Of a DNA stretch of 13,372 nucleotides, positions 1-6,894 are shown in pieces; positions within the stretch are counted from its first letter, which is position 1, and every line of letters begins with the position of its first letter. The notes under the pieces were generated by a model, which did not search any database, was not told where the DNA came from, and saw nothing but the letters and a program-made list of their open reading frames with translations. The DNA is from Flavobacteriales bacterium CG_4_9_14_3_um_filter_32_8 (GTDB lineage: Bacteria > Bacteroidota > Bacteroidia > Flavobacteriales_E > Vicingaceae). A program made the translations under genes and the position numbers. The stretch lies in contig PFUQ01000154.1 of assembly GCA_002790175.1 (NCBI GenBank), positions 3,311 through 16,682 on the forward strand, read 5' to 3'.

Positions 1-202
1 ATTGTTTGCAGGTTATTATGCTCATTTAGGTTTGTTTTATTGGATAGGAAGTGGTTTATTTATCTCTATGTTAAGCTACCAACATTTTTTGGTAAAACCT
101 AATGATATCAGTAAAGTTAATCTAGCTTTTTTTACTGCTAATGGTATTGCTAGTGTTGTCTTTGCTATTTTTGTTTTGCTAGATTTATACATTATTCTTT
201 AA
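1..202 (+). CDS. ubiA: UbiA-type prenyltransferase, C-terminal fragment (cut by window edge)
   Basis: The open frame enters from the left edge (codon phase at base 2) and ends with TAA at 200-202, so only about 66 C-terminal residues are present. They form two hydrophobic helices separated by a polar turn carrying YQHFLVKPNDISKVNLAFF and NGIASVVFAIF. I recognise this tail from 4-hydroxybenzoate polyprenyltransferase-like UbiA proteins, integral membrane enzymes that attach a prenyl chain to an aromatic ring in quinone synthesis. The catalytic Asp-rich motifs would lie upstream, outside the window, so the exact substrate cannot be judged. The TTG at base 2 is not a real start. The next gene follows 17 nt later on the same strand, so co-transcription is likely. 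Confidence 0.8.
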   Translation, partial: LFAGYYAHLGLFYWIGSGLFISMLSYQHFLVKPNDISKVNLAFFTANGIASVVFAIFVLLDLYIIL

Positions 203-219
203 GAGCCACGTTAATTACT

Positions 220-891
220 ATGAAAATCAAATTAATCATCAACAACATTAAAAAAGTTTTGTTCAATAAATGGACAATGGGGGTTTACTGTTTTTTGATT
301 TTGTTTATTATTTTTTCAAACGTTCTTATTGTTCAAACAACCAAGCATCGTATTTATACTACTTATTCTGATATCCCTAACAAGGATGTGCTTTTAATTT
401 TAGGAACAAGCAAGTACACTAGTAATGGGTATTCTAATTTATTTTTTAAATATCGAATAAATGCTGCTGCCGATTTATACCATTTAGGAAAGATAAAACA
501 TATTATTGTGAGTGGGGATAATAGCTTAATAGAATATAACGAACCTCGACAAATGTTAAGGGCTTTGATAAAATTAGGGGTTCCTGCTGAAGCGATTACA
601 TTGGATTATGCGGGATTTAGAACATTAGATTCGGTAGTAAGGTGTAAGAAAGTATTTGGGCAAAACGATATTATCATTATTTCGCAACGATTTCATTTAG
701 AGCGAGCTTTGTTTATCGCCAATAAATACCATATTAATGCAATTGGTTTCGCAGCAAAAAACCCTCCTGATAACTATGCGTTAAAAACTCATTTGAGAGA
801 ATATTTTGCTAAAACATTAGCTGTTATAGATCTTTATGTTATTAATACGAAACCTAAATTTTTAGGTAAAAAAGAAATCATCCAATTTTAA
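220..891 (+). CDS. SanA/YdcF-like DUF218 membrane protein
   Basis: A 223-residue protein of the DUF218 (ElyC/SanA/YdcF) family. A basic N-terminus (residues 1-17) precedes one membrane helix at about 19-40, so the domain should face the periplasm. The DUF218 core starts at about 57 with VLLILGTSKY, followed by a YRINAAADLY stretch, the strand-turn IIVSGDN (about 97-103), NEPRQM, LDYAGFRTLDSVVR and the late ISQRFHLERA motif. These match SanA, known in E. coli for effects on vancomycin exclusion and envelope barrier function; the enzymatic role of the family is not settled. It follows the ubiA-like gene by 17 nt and probably shares its transcript. Length is close to SanA (about 239 aa). No substrate is assigned. 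Confidence 0.82.
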   Translation: MKIKLIINNIKKVLFNKWTMGVYCFLILFIIFSNVLIVQTTKHRIYTTYSDIPNKDVLLILGTSKYTSNGYSNLFFKYRINAAADLYHLGKIKHIIVSGDNSLIEYNEPRQMLRALIKLGVPAEAITLDYAGFRTLDSVVRCKKVFGQNDIIIISQRFHLERALFIANKYHINAIGFAAKNPPDNYALKTHLREYFAKTLAVIDLYVINTKPKFLGKKEIIQF

Positions 892-947
892 TTTAAATTT
901 ATTCTTTCTGATTATCAGACAAATAAGATTTATTTTAGTACTATGTA

Positions 948-979
948 TTGCATAATACAATATAAAACATATATCTTTG
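948..979 (+). promoter_or_regulatory. Bacteroidota-type promoter for padR-pspC
   Basis: TATCTTTG at 972-979 matches the Bacteroidota -7 consensus TAnnTTTG, and TTG at 948-950 sits 21 bp upstream, within the expected spacing for the -33 element. It is the only promoter in the window with both elements. The -7 box ends 26 nt before the padR ATG. PadR regulators often repress their own operon, so an operator here is plausible, but I see no convincing palindrome. Confidence 0.65.
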
Positions 980-1005
980 TATAGGAATTTAATAGGCATA
1001 ACAAT

Positions 1006-1335
1006 ATGATGATAGAAAACACAAAAGCACAAATGAGGAAAGGAGTATTGGAATATTGTATTCTTTCCATTCTAAAAAACGGAGAAGCTTATCCATCAGA
1101 AATAATTGAAAAATTAAAAGCAGGGAAATTAATCGTAGTAGAAGGAACACTTTATCCTTTATTAACACGGTTAAAAAATGCAGGATTACTTACTTATAGA
1201 TGGGAAGAATCTAAATCTGGTCCACCCAGAAAATACTATTCATTAACCCCAGTTGGTGAAAATTTTTTAAAAGAATTAGAAACTACTTGGGATGATTTAG
1301 TAAAAGCAGTTCAATTAACACGAAATAATAAATAG
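1006..1335 (+). CDS. PadR-family transcriptional regulator
   Basis: A 109-residue winged-helix protein. The PadR fold is recognisable throughout: helix 1 with KGVLEYCILSIL (about 12-24), the helix-turn-helix region with YPSEIIEKLK, the recognition segment VVEGTLYPLLTRLKNAGLL (about 44-62), and the wing WEESKSGPPRKYYSLTPVGE (about 66-85). It lacks the long C-terminal dimerisation domain and belongs to the short PadR_s2-like class. Two ATG codons in tandem (1006 and 1009) could start it. The pspC-like gene starts 23 nt downstream. This PadR plus PspC pairing recurs in Bacteroidota, where the regulator presumably represses the envelope-stress partner. The effector is unknown. Confidence 0.9.
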   Translation: MMIENTKAQMRKGVLEYCILSILKNGEAYPSEIIEKLKAGKLIVVEGTLYPLLTRLKNAGLLTYRWEESKSGPPRKYYSLTPVGENFLKELETTWDDLVKAVQLTRNNK

Positions 1336-1358
1336 AAATACTTTTAATCCGTATAAAG

Positions 1359-2948
1359 ATGAATCAAACAGTAACTATAAATATAAGTGGAATAGTATTT
1401 CACATTGAGGTTGATGCTTATGAAACCTTGAAAAACTATTTGAATAAAATCAAGAGCTATTTCAATAACTCCGAAGAGCGAGAAGAAATTATGCACGATG
1501 TTGAATCTCGTATCACTGAACTTTTTAGCAGTATGATGAACGAGAAAAATCAAGTAATTATGGCTTCTGATGTAGAAAAAGTTATTGAAATTATGGGGAA
1601 ACCAGAGCAATACATTTCAGAGGATGAAGAACAAACACATGAATTTACAAACGAAAACCAAATAAAAGGAGATAAAAAGTTATTTAGAAACCCTGACGAT
1701 AGAATATTAGGTGGAGTTTGCTCAGGATTAAGTTCTTATATAGGAATGGATACCGTTTGGATACGGTTGTTTTTTGTGATTACATTGTTAATTGGGTTTG
1801 GATTTGGTTTTATTTTATACATCATTTTATGGATAGTGATGCCCGAAGCTAAAACAGCTTCGGACAAACTTAAAATGAAAGGTGAACCTATCAACATTCA
1901 AAACATTAGTAAAAAATTTGAAGAAGAAGCCAATAAAGTAAGTGATAACCTTAAAAATATAGATGCTAAAAAATTTACTTCAAAGTTAGGTTCGATTTTA
2001 GAAAATATTTTTAGTGCAATAGGAGCAATACTTACTACTATATTTAAAATTTTAGGAAAAATAGTGGGAGTTAGTTTTTTAATAGTAGGTACTTTTCTTT
2101 TGGTAGTACTTTTTGGAGTGTTATTTGGTTCTAATGCTATCATTTCAATTACAAATGATGGTATTTTCTCCATCGATTCATCTGAATTTTTTAACCTTAT
2201 TTTTGTTTCCCAAGACCAATATTACTTAGCAATTTTAGCAATGTTATTAGTTATTGGTATTCCAATTATAGCGATGATTTATTTGGCAATAAAATTACTA
2301 TTTAAAGTAAAAATTCATTACAGTTTTGGTTTAGCACTAACAGTTTTGTTTGTTATCGGAATTTCTATCTGTGCTTTGGTTGGAATTAAAATGGGCACTG
2401 AACTATCATCAGACGAGGAAATTGTAAAAACTCACCAAATTGCATCTGCAAATCATGTTTTAATGATAAAATCACCTAATGAATTGCTGCCAGGAAAAGA
2501 AATTTTAGAAGATAAATTCACTAGTATTTCCATTGATGGTGAAACCATGTATCAAAGCTACATAATGTTAGAAATTGAAAAAAGTAAAACAGATAGTATT
2601 CAGTTAGAAGTTAGAGTTTCTTCAAATGGAAGCTCAACTAAAGATGCTATTAATAAAGCCCGTTCAATAAATTACAACTACCAACTTACTGATTCTGTAT
2701 TCATATTAGATAATTATTTATCTACCTTAAAAGAAAATAAAATTAGAGGTCAAGAAGTAAGATTGAAACTCTATATCCCATTAAATCAAGTCATTTATTT
2801 AGACGAATCGTTAAAAGAAATATTAACGAATGTTTCTAATGTTTCGAATACTTACGATAAAAAAATGGTTGGGAATAAATGGGTAATGCTAGCAGATGGT
2901 TTAACTTGTTTAGATTGCCTTGATATAAAAGGCGTAACTACCGATTAA
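1359..2948 (+). CDS. PspC-domain multi-pass membrane protein
   Basis: A 529-residue protein. Residues 1-95 form a soluble N-terminal domain rich in charged helix (KSYFNNSEEREEIMHDVESR), of the kind that precedes PspC in Bacteroidota. A canonical PspC domain follows at about 107-163: KLFRNPDDRILGGVCSGL, the IGMDTVWIRLFF turn, then a helix ending ILYIILWIVMPE. A charged linker (165-210) leads to hydrophobic segments at about 213-257, 289-316 and 322-346. The C-terminal 180 residues look extracytoplasmic and end in a C-LD-C pair (Cys517, Cys520). PspC in enterobacteria is the inner-membrane sensor partner of the phage-shock response; a similar envelope-stress role is inferred. The PadR gene just upstream is the likely regulator. 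A strong hairpin ends the unit. Confidence 0.88.
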   Translation: MNQTVTINISGIVFHIEVDAYETLKNYLNKIKSYFNNSEEREEIMHDVESRITELFSSMMNEKNQVIMASDVEKVIEIMGKPEQYISEDEEQTHEFTNENQIKGDKKLFRNPDDRILGGVCSGLSSYIGMDTVWIRLFFVITLLIGFGFGFILYIILWIVMPEAKTASDKLKMKGEPINIQNISKKFEEEANKVSDNLKNIDAKKFTSKLGSILENIFSAIGAILTTIFKILGKIVGVSFLIVGTFLLVVLFGVLFGSNAIISITNDGIFSIDSSEFFNLIFVSQDQYYLAILAMLLVIGIPIIAMIYLAIKLLFKVKIHYSFGLALTVLFVIGISICALVGIKMGTELSSDEEIVKTHQIASANHVLMIKSPNELLPGKEILEDKFTSISIDGETMYQSYIMLEIEKSKTDSIQLEVRVSSNGSSTKDAINKARSINYNYQLTDSVFILDNYLSTLKENKIRGQEVRLKLYIPLNQVIYLDESLKEILTNVSNVSNTYDKKMVGNKWVMLADGLTCLDCLDIKGVTTD

Positions 2949-3046
2949 ATAGACTCTACAAAAACATATATTCCTGTTCAATAAAAAATAATAATGATAG
3001 TTTAGTTTCCTTTCCAAAAACAGATTCTCTGTTTAGTTAGTGCAAA

Positions 3047-3074
3047 AAACCCTCCCAAGAGATCGGGAGGGTTT
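3047..3074. terminator. Two-way terminator between pspC-like and secreted-protein genes
   Basis: AAACCCTCCC (3047-3056) pairs perfectly with GGGAGGGTTT (3065-3074): a 10-bp stem with an 8-nt loop, lying between two convergent genes. An A run (3044-3049) gives a U tract for minus-strand transcripts, and the trailing TTT serves plus-strand ones. It is the most stable short hairpin in the left half of the window and should stop transcription from both sides. Confidence 0.85.
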
Positions 3075-3106
3075 ACCTTTAATACTAGAATGGTTTAAAA
3101 AAGAGC

Positions 3107-3763
3107 TTAATCGTTGGGTAAATAATTAATATTTCCTTTCTTTTTAAAATCACCATTTTGCCAAGCTTTAATAAATTTACTCCAAGCAATAGGGTCTAAT
3201 AATCTATTGGAAGGAAATCCACCTCCAAGATATAATCGAGTTGTTCTATTTTCTAATTCGTATTTATAAGTAGTGCTTCCTTCTAAAGGAACATTTCCAG
3301 CAGCAAGCATTAGGTTCTCTTTTGATAGATTTATTTTAGCACGATCATCACCTGTATCAGGAATATCTTCATGCATAAAAGCATATTTAAACTGCTCCCG
3401 AGTTGGCCAAGGAAAAACTGTAAATTCACTTAAAAGAACAGTATCTTTTTGCATAATATGAATTGCAGAATAAGAATTTTCTGACAAAGAATCGGGAACA
3501 ACAAAAAACGAACGATGATAACCTACGCTTGAAAATTCTATAGTATCCTTTTCGTGAGCGATAAATGAGAAAAACCCATAATAATCGCTGATGGTACCTA
3601 TATATTTATTTTTAACAGTAATGTGAACAAATGGCATTGGTTGTAAACTATCGGCATCAACAATTGCACCTGTAAATTGAATTATTTTTTTGTCATCTTT
3701 AGTTTGAGAATAAACCGAAGTGGATATTAAAACTATAAATAATATAAGTACCTTTTTCATCAT
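3107..3763 (-). CDS. Secreted CarboxypepD_reg-like protein
   Basis: A 218-residue protein starting with a Sec signal peptide: MMKK, a hydrophobic core (LILFIVLISTSV), and likely cleavage around YSQ at residues 18-20. Residues about 28-108 form a CarboxypepD_reg-like beta-sandwich: FTGAIVDADSLQPMPFVHI, the YIGTISDYYGFFSF turn and the FSSVGY strand, as in the first domain of many Bacteroidota outer-membrane proteins. The C-terminal half (PWPTREQFKYAFMHEDIP) is a conserved family region without known function. There is no TonB plug or barrel, so this is a stand-alone periplasmic or surface protein of normal length for its type. It is transcribed divergently from the small gene at 3872. Its -7 box lies only 5 nt from the ATG. 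Confidence 0.75.
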   Translation of the reverse strand: MMKKVLILFIVLISTSVYSQTKDDKKIIQFTGAIVDADSLQPMPFVHITVKNKYIGTISDYYGFFSFIAHEKDTIEFSSVGYHRSFFVVPDSLSENSYSAIHIMQKDTVLLSEFTVFPWPTREQFKYAFMHEDIPDTGDDRAKINLSKENLMLAAGNVPLEGSTTYKYELENRTTRLYLGGGFPSNRLLDPIAWSKFIKAWQNGDFKKKGNINYLPND

Positions 3764-3768
3764 GAGAA

Positions 3769-3776
3769 CAAAGTTA
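3769..3776 (-). promoter_or_regulatory. Candidate -7 element (TAACTTTG) abutting the 3763 start codon
   Basis: Read on the minus strand, TAACTTTG matches TAnnTTTG exactly and ends 5 nt before the ATG at 3763. No -33 TTG is visible at the right distance. If it is used, transcription would begin at or next to the start codon, giving a leaderless message. A chance match is possible. Confidence 0.4.
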
Positions 3777-3840
3777 GTTAAAAGTTTAATTGTTTAGGAG
3801 ATTATAAATTCCTATTTATCTTAAAAAAATAAATAAATCT

Positions 3841-3848
3841 TACTTTTG
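3841..3848 (+). promoter_or_regulatory. Candidate -7 element for the small membrane protein gene
   Basis: TACTTTTG matches TAnnTTTG and ends 23 nt before the ATG at 3872, the same spacing as the boxes before bioB and the antitoxin. The upstream sequence is very A-rich and has no clear -33 TTG. Confidence 0.5.
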
Positions 3849-3871
3849 TCTTATAATTTTAATTTATAACC

Positions 3872-4069
3872 ATGAAACTAGCTCTTTTAGTAATAGGTTT
3901 ACTCGCAATAGGCGTTTTTGGTATGGCTGTAAAAATTATTTTTAAAAAAGGTGGTCGTTTTGATAAAACCTGTGCTAGTTCTAGTAGAGTTTTAAATAAA
4001 GACGGCGAACCTTGTGGTTTTTGTGGTGCAATGCCAGATGAACAATGTAAAAGTGAAGAAAAAAATTAA
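3872..4069 (+). CDS. Small four-cysteine membrane protein
   Basis: A 65-residue protein with an N-terminal hydrophobic helix (residues 3-23), a short basic stretch (KIIFKKGGRF), then a small cysteine-containing tail. Cys34, Cys48, Cys51 and Cys59 are the only cysteines; C48-GF-C51 is a CxxC pair inside EPCGFCGAMPDEQC. Proteins of this form are common in Bacteroidota and usually annotated only as 'membrane or secreted protein'. The four-Cys pattern could bind zinc or form two disulfides, depending on which side of the membrane it faces; the positive residues after the helix argue for a cytoplasmic tail. No function is known to me. It converges with trmD across an octamer-repeat hairpin. Confidence 0.75.
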   Translation: MKLALLVIGLLAIGVFGMAVKIIFKKGGRFDKTCASSSRVLNKDGEPCGFCGAMPDEQCKSEEKN

Positions 4070-4074
4070 TATAT

Positions 4075-4146
4075 CAATTTAACAATGTAGCAATTTCCTC
4101 CTTTATATTGTTACATTAATTCATTAATCAATTGCTACATTAACAA
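4075..4146. repeat. Octamer-periodic inverted repeat at the trmD 3' end
   Basis: On the plus strand 4075-4098 is three octamers (CAATTTAA, CAATGTAG, CAATTTCC). 4107-4146 is five octamers of the opposite sense (ATTGTTAC, ATTAATTC, ATTAATCA, ATTGCTAC, ATTAACAA). The two halves pair: AATGTAGCAATT (4084-4095) is the exact reverse complement of AATTGCTACATT (4130-4141). The hairpin lies between two convergent genes and could act as a weak two-way terminator. The trmD stop codon (4135-4137) falls inside its right arm. Confidence 0.75.
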
Positions 4147-4809
4147 ATCCGGTCTTCTCTCTTCTGTTCTTTTTAAAGCCTCTTCTTCACGCCAAGCCTC
4201 TATTTTTTTGTGGTCGCCACTCAATAAAACATCAGGAACTCTTAATCCTCGATATTCTTCGGGTCGAGTATAAACAGGTGGCGCCAACAAATTATCTTGA
4301 AATGAGTCAGTTAATGCAGAGGTTTCATCGCTAATAACTCCCGGAATTAAACGAATAATAGCATCGGCTAAAATGACTGCGGCTAATTCTCCACCTGTTA
4401 AAACAAAATCACCAATTGATATTTCTTTGGTAATAAATAAATCTCTCACCCGTTGGTCAACTCCTTTGTAATGCCCTGCAAGTATAATCAAGTTCTCCTT
4501 CAACGAAAGGGTATTTACCATGCCTTGTTTCATGGTTTCGCCATCAGGAGTCATGTAAATAATTTCGTCGTATTTCCGTTCTGCTTTTAATTTCTCAATA
4601 CAATCGGCAATGGGTTGTATTTGCATCACCATTCCGGCACCACCACCAAAAGCATAATCATCCACACTTTTTTGTTTGTTGGTCGAATAGTCTCTTAGGT
4701 TATGAACTACCAATTTTACCAACCCTTTTTCTTGGGCTCGTTTAAGTATGGAAGCATTTAATGGGCTATCCAATAATTCTGGTAAAACAGTAATAATGTC
4801 AATTCGCAT
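4135..4809 (-). CDS. trmD: tRNA (guanine-37-N1)-methyltransferase TrmD
   Basis: A 224-residue SPOUT-class methyltransferase that uses S-adenosylmethionine to methylate G37 next to the anticodon of tRNAs such as tRNA-Leu, -Pro and -Arg, preventing +1 frameshifting. Family motifs are intact: DYAFGGGAGM (51-60), the trefoil-knot strands LAGHYKGVDQRV (110-121) and SIGDFVLTGGELA (131-143), and the linker TDSF with the likely catalytic Asp168, then PPVYTRP and LLSGDHKKIEAWR. It is shorter than E. coli TrmD (255 aa) but complete. It is isolated here, without rpsP, rimM or rplS. Its stop codon falls in the octamer repeat, and a 17-bp-period repeat sits directly before its start. Confidence 0.96.
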   Translation of the reverse strand: MRIDIITVLPELLDSPLNASILKRAQEKGLVKLVVHNLRDYSTNKQKSVDDYAFGGGAGMVMQIQPIADCIEKLKAERKYDEIIYMTPDGETMKQGMVNTLSLKENLIILAGHYKGVDQRVRDLFITKEISIGDFVLTGGELAAVILADAIIRLIPGVISDETSALTDSFQDNLLAPPVYTRPEEYRGLRVPDVLLSGDHKKIEAWREEEALKRTEERRPDLLM

Positions 4810-4847
4810 AAGTTTATAAAGTCAGAAAGTTTATAAAGTGGTAAAGT
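4810..4847. repeat. 17-bp-period direct repeat upstream of trmD
   Basis: AGTTTATAAAGT occurs at 4811-4822 and again at 4828-4839. The shorter core AAGT recurs with its G at 4812, 4821, 4829, 4838 and 4846, an alternating 9/8 spacing that gives a 17-bp period. The tract lies between the trmD start and the bioB promoter, so it would form most of the trmD leader. Confidence 0.7.
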
Positions 4848-4883
4848 TACCCATTATCAATTATCCTTTATCCATTTTTACAT

Positions 4884-4891
4884 TATCTTTG
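4884..4891 (+). promoter_or_regulatory. -7 element for bioB
   Basis: TATCTTTG matches TAnnTTTG and ends 23 nt before the bioB ATG. No clear -33 TTG is seen 19-21 bp upstream; that stretch is an AT-rich ATTATC-type low-complexity run. I looked for a BirA-type operator (TTGTAAACC with its inverted partner) and found none. Confidence 0.55.
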
Positions 4892-4914
4892 TTCTCTAAA
4901 ATTTATTATCGATT

Positions 4915-6009
4915 ATGGATAGCGACAAAACTTGGACAAAAGAAGAAATTCTAAACATATACAACAAACCCTTAATGGAACTGATTTACGATGCTGCAGA
5001 AGTTCATCGTTTGCATCACGACCCACTAAAAATTCAGGTAAGCAAGTTAATTTCTATAAAAACAGGAGGTTGCCCCGAAGATTGTGGCTATTGCCCACAG
5101 GCTGCTCGTTACCATACCAACATCGAAAAAAACAACTTAATGCCAGTTGAAGAAGTTTTAGCTAAAGCTGAAGCTGCAAAAGCAACGGGTTCATCAAGAG
5201 TTTGTATGGGTGCTGCTTGGAGAAATGTGCAGGATGGTGAAGATTTTGACCAAGTAATTGAAATGGTAAAAGGCTTAAGTTCAATGAACATGGAAGTTTG
5301 TTGTACCTTGGGTATGGTTACCGAAAACCAAGCAACACGTTTGGCTGAAGCAGGTTTGCATTACTACAACCACAACATTGATACTTCTGAAGAATATTAC
5401 AAAGAAGTAATTTCTACAAGAGGATTTAACGACAGGATAAAAACATTAGAAAATGTTCGTAAAAGCTCGTTAAAAGTATGCTCAGGGGGTATTATTGGAA
5501 TGGGCGAAACAGTTGACGACCGAATTGGTATGTTAATGGGATTGTTAAAATTGAGCGAAGCACCCGAATCTATTCCAATCAATGCATTGGTTCCTGTAGA
5601 AGGAACTCCTTTAGAAGAACAAGAAATTGTGCCTATTTGGGATGTGGTAAGAATGATTGCTACCACACGAATTGTTTTCCCAAAAAGTACGGTGCGTTTA
5701 TCGGCAGGAAGAATGCAAATGAGCAAAGAAGGACAAGCATTGTGTTTTATGGCTGGAGCAAGTTCTATTTTTGCAGGCGACAAGCTGTTAACCACTCCAA
5801 ATCCTGGTGACAATGAAGATATGGAATTATTTAGTATTTTGGGGTTAACCCCAACTGAAAAAATCAAAGACTACACAGGTAAAGTGAAAATTAGAAAAGA
5901 CCAACCTGTTGTCGTTGAAGATGGAAACTGGAGCAGACCAAATCATATTATTGAACGAAATGTTAAAGCAACAGAAAAAGGAAAAACAAAAAGAAAGGCT
6001 TTAAAATAA
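4915..6009 (+). CDS. bioB: Biotin synthase BioB
   Basis: A 364-residue radical-SAM enzyme that converts dethiobiotin to biotin by inserting sulfur from its [2Fe-2S] cluster. The [4Fe-4S] site is Cys53, Cys57 and Cys60 in GGCPEDCGYCPQA. Ligands of the auxiliary cluster are also present: Cys97 (SRVCMGAAWR), Cys129 (MEVCCTLGM), Cys189 (KVCSGGIIGMGE) and Arg261 (VRLSAGR). YYNHNIDTSEEYY is the expected substrate-side motif. The C-terminus carries a lysine-rich tail (KGKTKRKALK), so the protein is slightly longer than E. coli BioB (346 aa). It begins the biotin cluster but is separated from bioF by 1.2 kb of unusual DNA and has its own promoter box. Confidence 0.98.
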   Translation: MDSDKTWTKEEILNIYNKPLMELIYDAAEVHRLHHDPLKIQVSKLISIKTGGCPEDCGYCPQAARYHTNIEKNNLMPVEEVLAKAEAAKATGSSRVCMGAAWRNVQDGEDFDQVIEMVKGLSSMNMEVCCTLGMVTENQATRLAEAGLHYYNHNIDTSEEYYKEVISTRGFNDRIKTLENVRKSSLKVCSGGIIGMGETVDDRIGMLMGLLKLSEAPESIPINALVPVEGTPLEEQEIVPIWDVVRMIATTRIVFPKSTVRLSAGRMQMSKEGQALCFMAGASSIFAGDKLLTTPNPGDNEDMELFSILGLTPTEKIKDYTGKVKIRKDQPVVVEDGNWSRPNHIIERNVKATEKGKTKRKALK

Positions 6010-6073
6010 TAGTTTCTCACTAAGCCATCATTATAGTGCTTCTGGTAGATTTATGGAAATAAACTTAATTATT

Positions 6074-6469
6074 ATGAAAAAATGGTTTGCTTTATTATTA
6101 ATTTTTTTTATATTGGTTGTGATTATTATGACAATAGATTATCTATAAAAACATGTCAAAAGGTGATTTTTTTATAGAAACATATTCTGATAGCATCCCC
6201 ATTTTATCCGAAACTAATCATACAGATTATTTTTACTTAATATTATTAAATCAAAAGAAGAGAGAAGATTTGAAATATCTAGTACTAATGGATGGCTATT
6301 TTACGTCAGAAGAAGTGCAAATAAAAGATTAAATATAGTTGTTTTTCAAGTGGATTCCCTTAACAAATATAAAAGTATCGATTTATTGATTGAGAAAAAG
6401 ATTTACAAGTATTATAATTATTCTGAAAAAGAATTAGATGATAGAGATTGGTCAATAATAATTGATTAA
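6074..6469 (+). pseudogene. Broken small membrane-anchored protein gene with two cancelling frameshifts
   Basis: Three pieces in two frames read as one protein. Piece 1 (6074-6148) is a 24-residue start with a membrane helix: MKKWFALLLIFFILVVIIM, then TIDYL and a stop. Piece 2 (6153-6332, 59 codons) is shifted by one frame and reads MSKGDFFIETYSDSIP up to about LLNQKK. Piece 3 returns to the first frame at about 6257-6469 and reads RRFEISSTNGWLFYVRR, later IYKYYNYSEKELDD, and TAA at 6467-6469. Piece 3 has no ATG of its own. Joined, they give about 131 residues with an N-terminal anchor. The junctions fall near A-rich runs (about 6143-6152 and 6250-6270). I do not recognise the family. Assembly errors in homopolymers could give the same picture. 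An in-frame earlier ATG exists at 6053. Confidence 0.5.
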
Positions 6470-6647
6470 GAGGCTTATTTTACTATACTTATTTTATAAT
6501 CTTTTAATAAAGATAGAAATCCAGTAACCCCTAATCTATAACAGTTCGAGCTAAGTTAAGCGATGGAATTGTGGGAGAATGGTCGTGAGATAACTCACCT
6601 TAAAATAAAACCCAATGGAAATAGAACAAAAGAGCGATAAAAAACAT
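6470..6647. other. Intergenic stretch without a supported gene
   Basis: AT-rich spacer between the broken gene and the toxin-antitoxin promoter. It contains a small hairpin, GTGAG-ATAA-CTCAC (6585-6598), and a 25-codon open frame at 6563-6640 that I do not regard as a gene. Nothing resembles a tRNA, riboswitch or terminator. Confidence 0.5.
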
Positions 6648-6655
6648 TAACTTTG
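6648..6655 (+). promoter_or_regulatory. -7 element for the toxin-antitoxin pair (and probably bioF)
   Basis: TAACTTTG matches TAnnTTTG and ends 23 nt before the antitoxin ATG at 6679, the same spacing as the bioB box. No -33 TTG is evident. Since toxin and bioF are separated by 5 nt, this is also the nearest promoter for bioF. Confidence 0.5.
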
Positions 6656-6678
6656 TTAGAACCATAGATAAATCAATT

Positions 6679-6894
6679 ATGAGTATAGAAACAAAAAAAC
6701 TAGGATTAATTGAAAAATTGATGCAAATAAAGGAAGAAGGGATACTTAAGCAATATGAAAATTTATTAAAACAGGCTCATTTACAATATAGAGCAGAAGA
6801 ATCAATAAAGGCAATAGAAGATGGGCAAACTATAACGCTTAGTGTATTTAAAACTGAAAACGAGGAATGGTTGAACAACAGCACTACGAAATAG
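6679..6894 (+). CDS. Putative type II antitoxin
   Basis: A 71-residue, largely helical, charged protein (SIETKKLGLIEKLMQIKEEGILKQYENLL without proline), followed by AEESIKAIEDGQTITLSVFKTENEEWL. The N-terminal helix resembles Bacteroidota antitoxins that precede RelE/ParE toxins; the C-terminal acidic stretch would be the toxin-wrapping part. The assignment rests mainly on position: it directly precedes and overlaps by 28 nt (6867-6894) a clear RelE/ParE-type gene, the usual antitoxin-first order. I cannot name a DNA-binding family with confidence. Such antitoxins usually repress their own operon with the toxin as co-repressor. Confidence 0.7.
   Translation: MSIETKKLGLIEKLMQIKEEGILKQYENLLKQAHLQYRAEESIKAIEDGQTITLSVFKTENEEWLNNSTTK

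Noticed and set aside
4810..4914. BirA-type biotin operator before bioB
   Set aside because: No TTGTAAACC-type half-sites or inverted partner found in the intergenic region.
5839..5854. Perfect palindrome TTGGGGTTAACCCCAA inside bioB
   Set aside because: It codes LGLTPTE where biotin synthases normally have a similar LGL-P stretch, and its core differs from family A and B repeats; probably chance, though related G/C hairpins in bioF make it worth remembering.
5397..5867. Minus-strand open frame of 156 codons across bioB
   Set aside because: Shadow of bioB, whose cluster-binding cysteines and full motif set are on the plus strand; the antisense product has no recognisable pattern.
6585..6598. 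Hairpin GTGAG-ATAA-CTCAC as a terminator or small RNA
   Set aside because: Only five base pairs, no T run, and no wider conserved-looking structure around it.
6563..6640. 25-codon open frame starting MELWENGREITH
   Set aside because: Too short, no promoter box or recognisable family, and a stop directly upstream; could be a gene remnant but nothing supports it.
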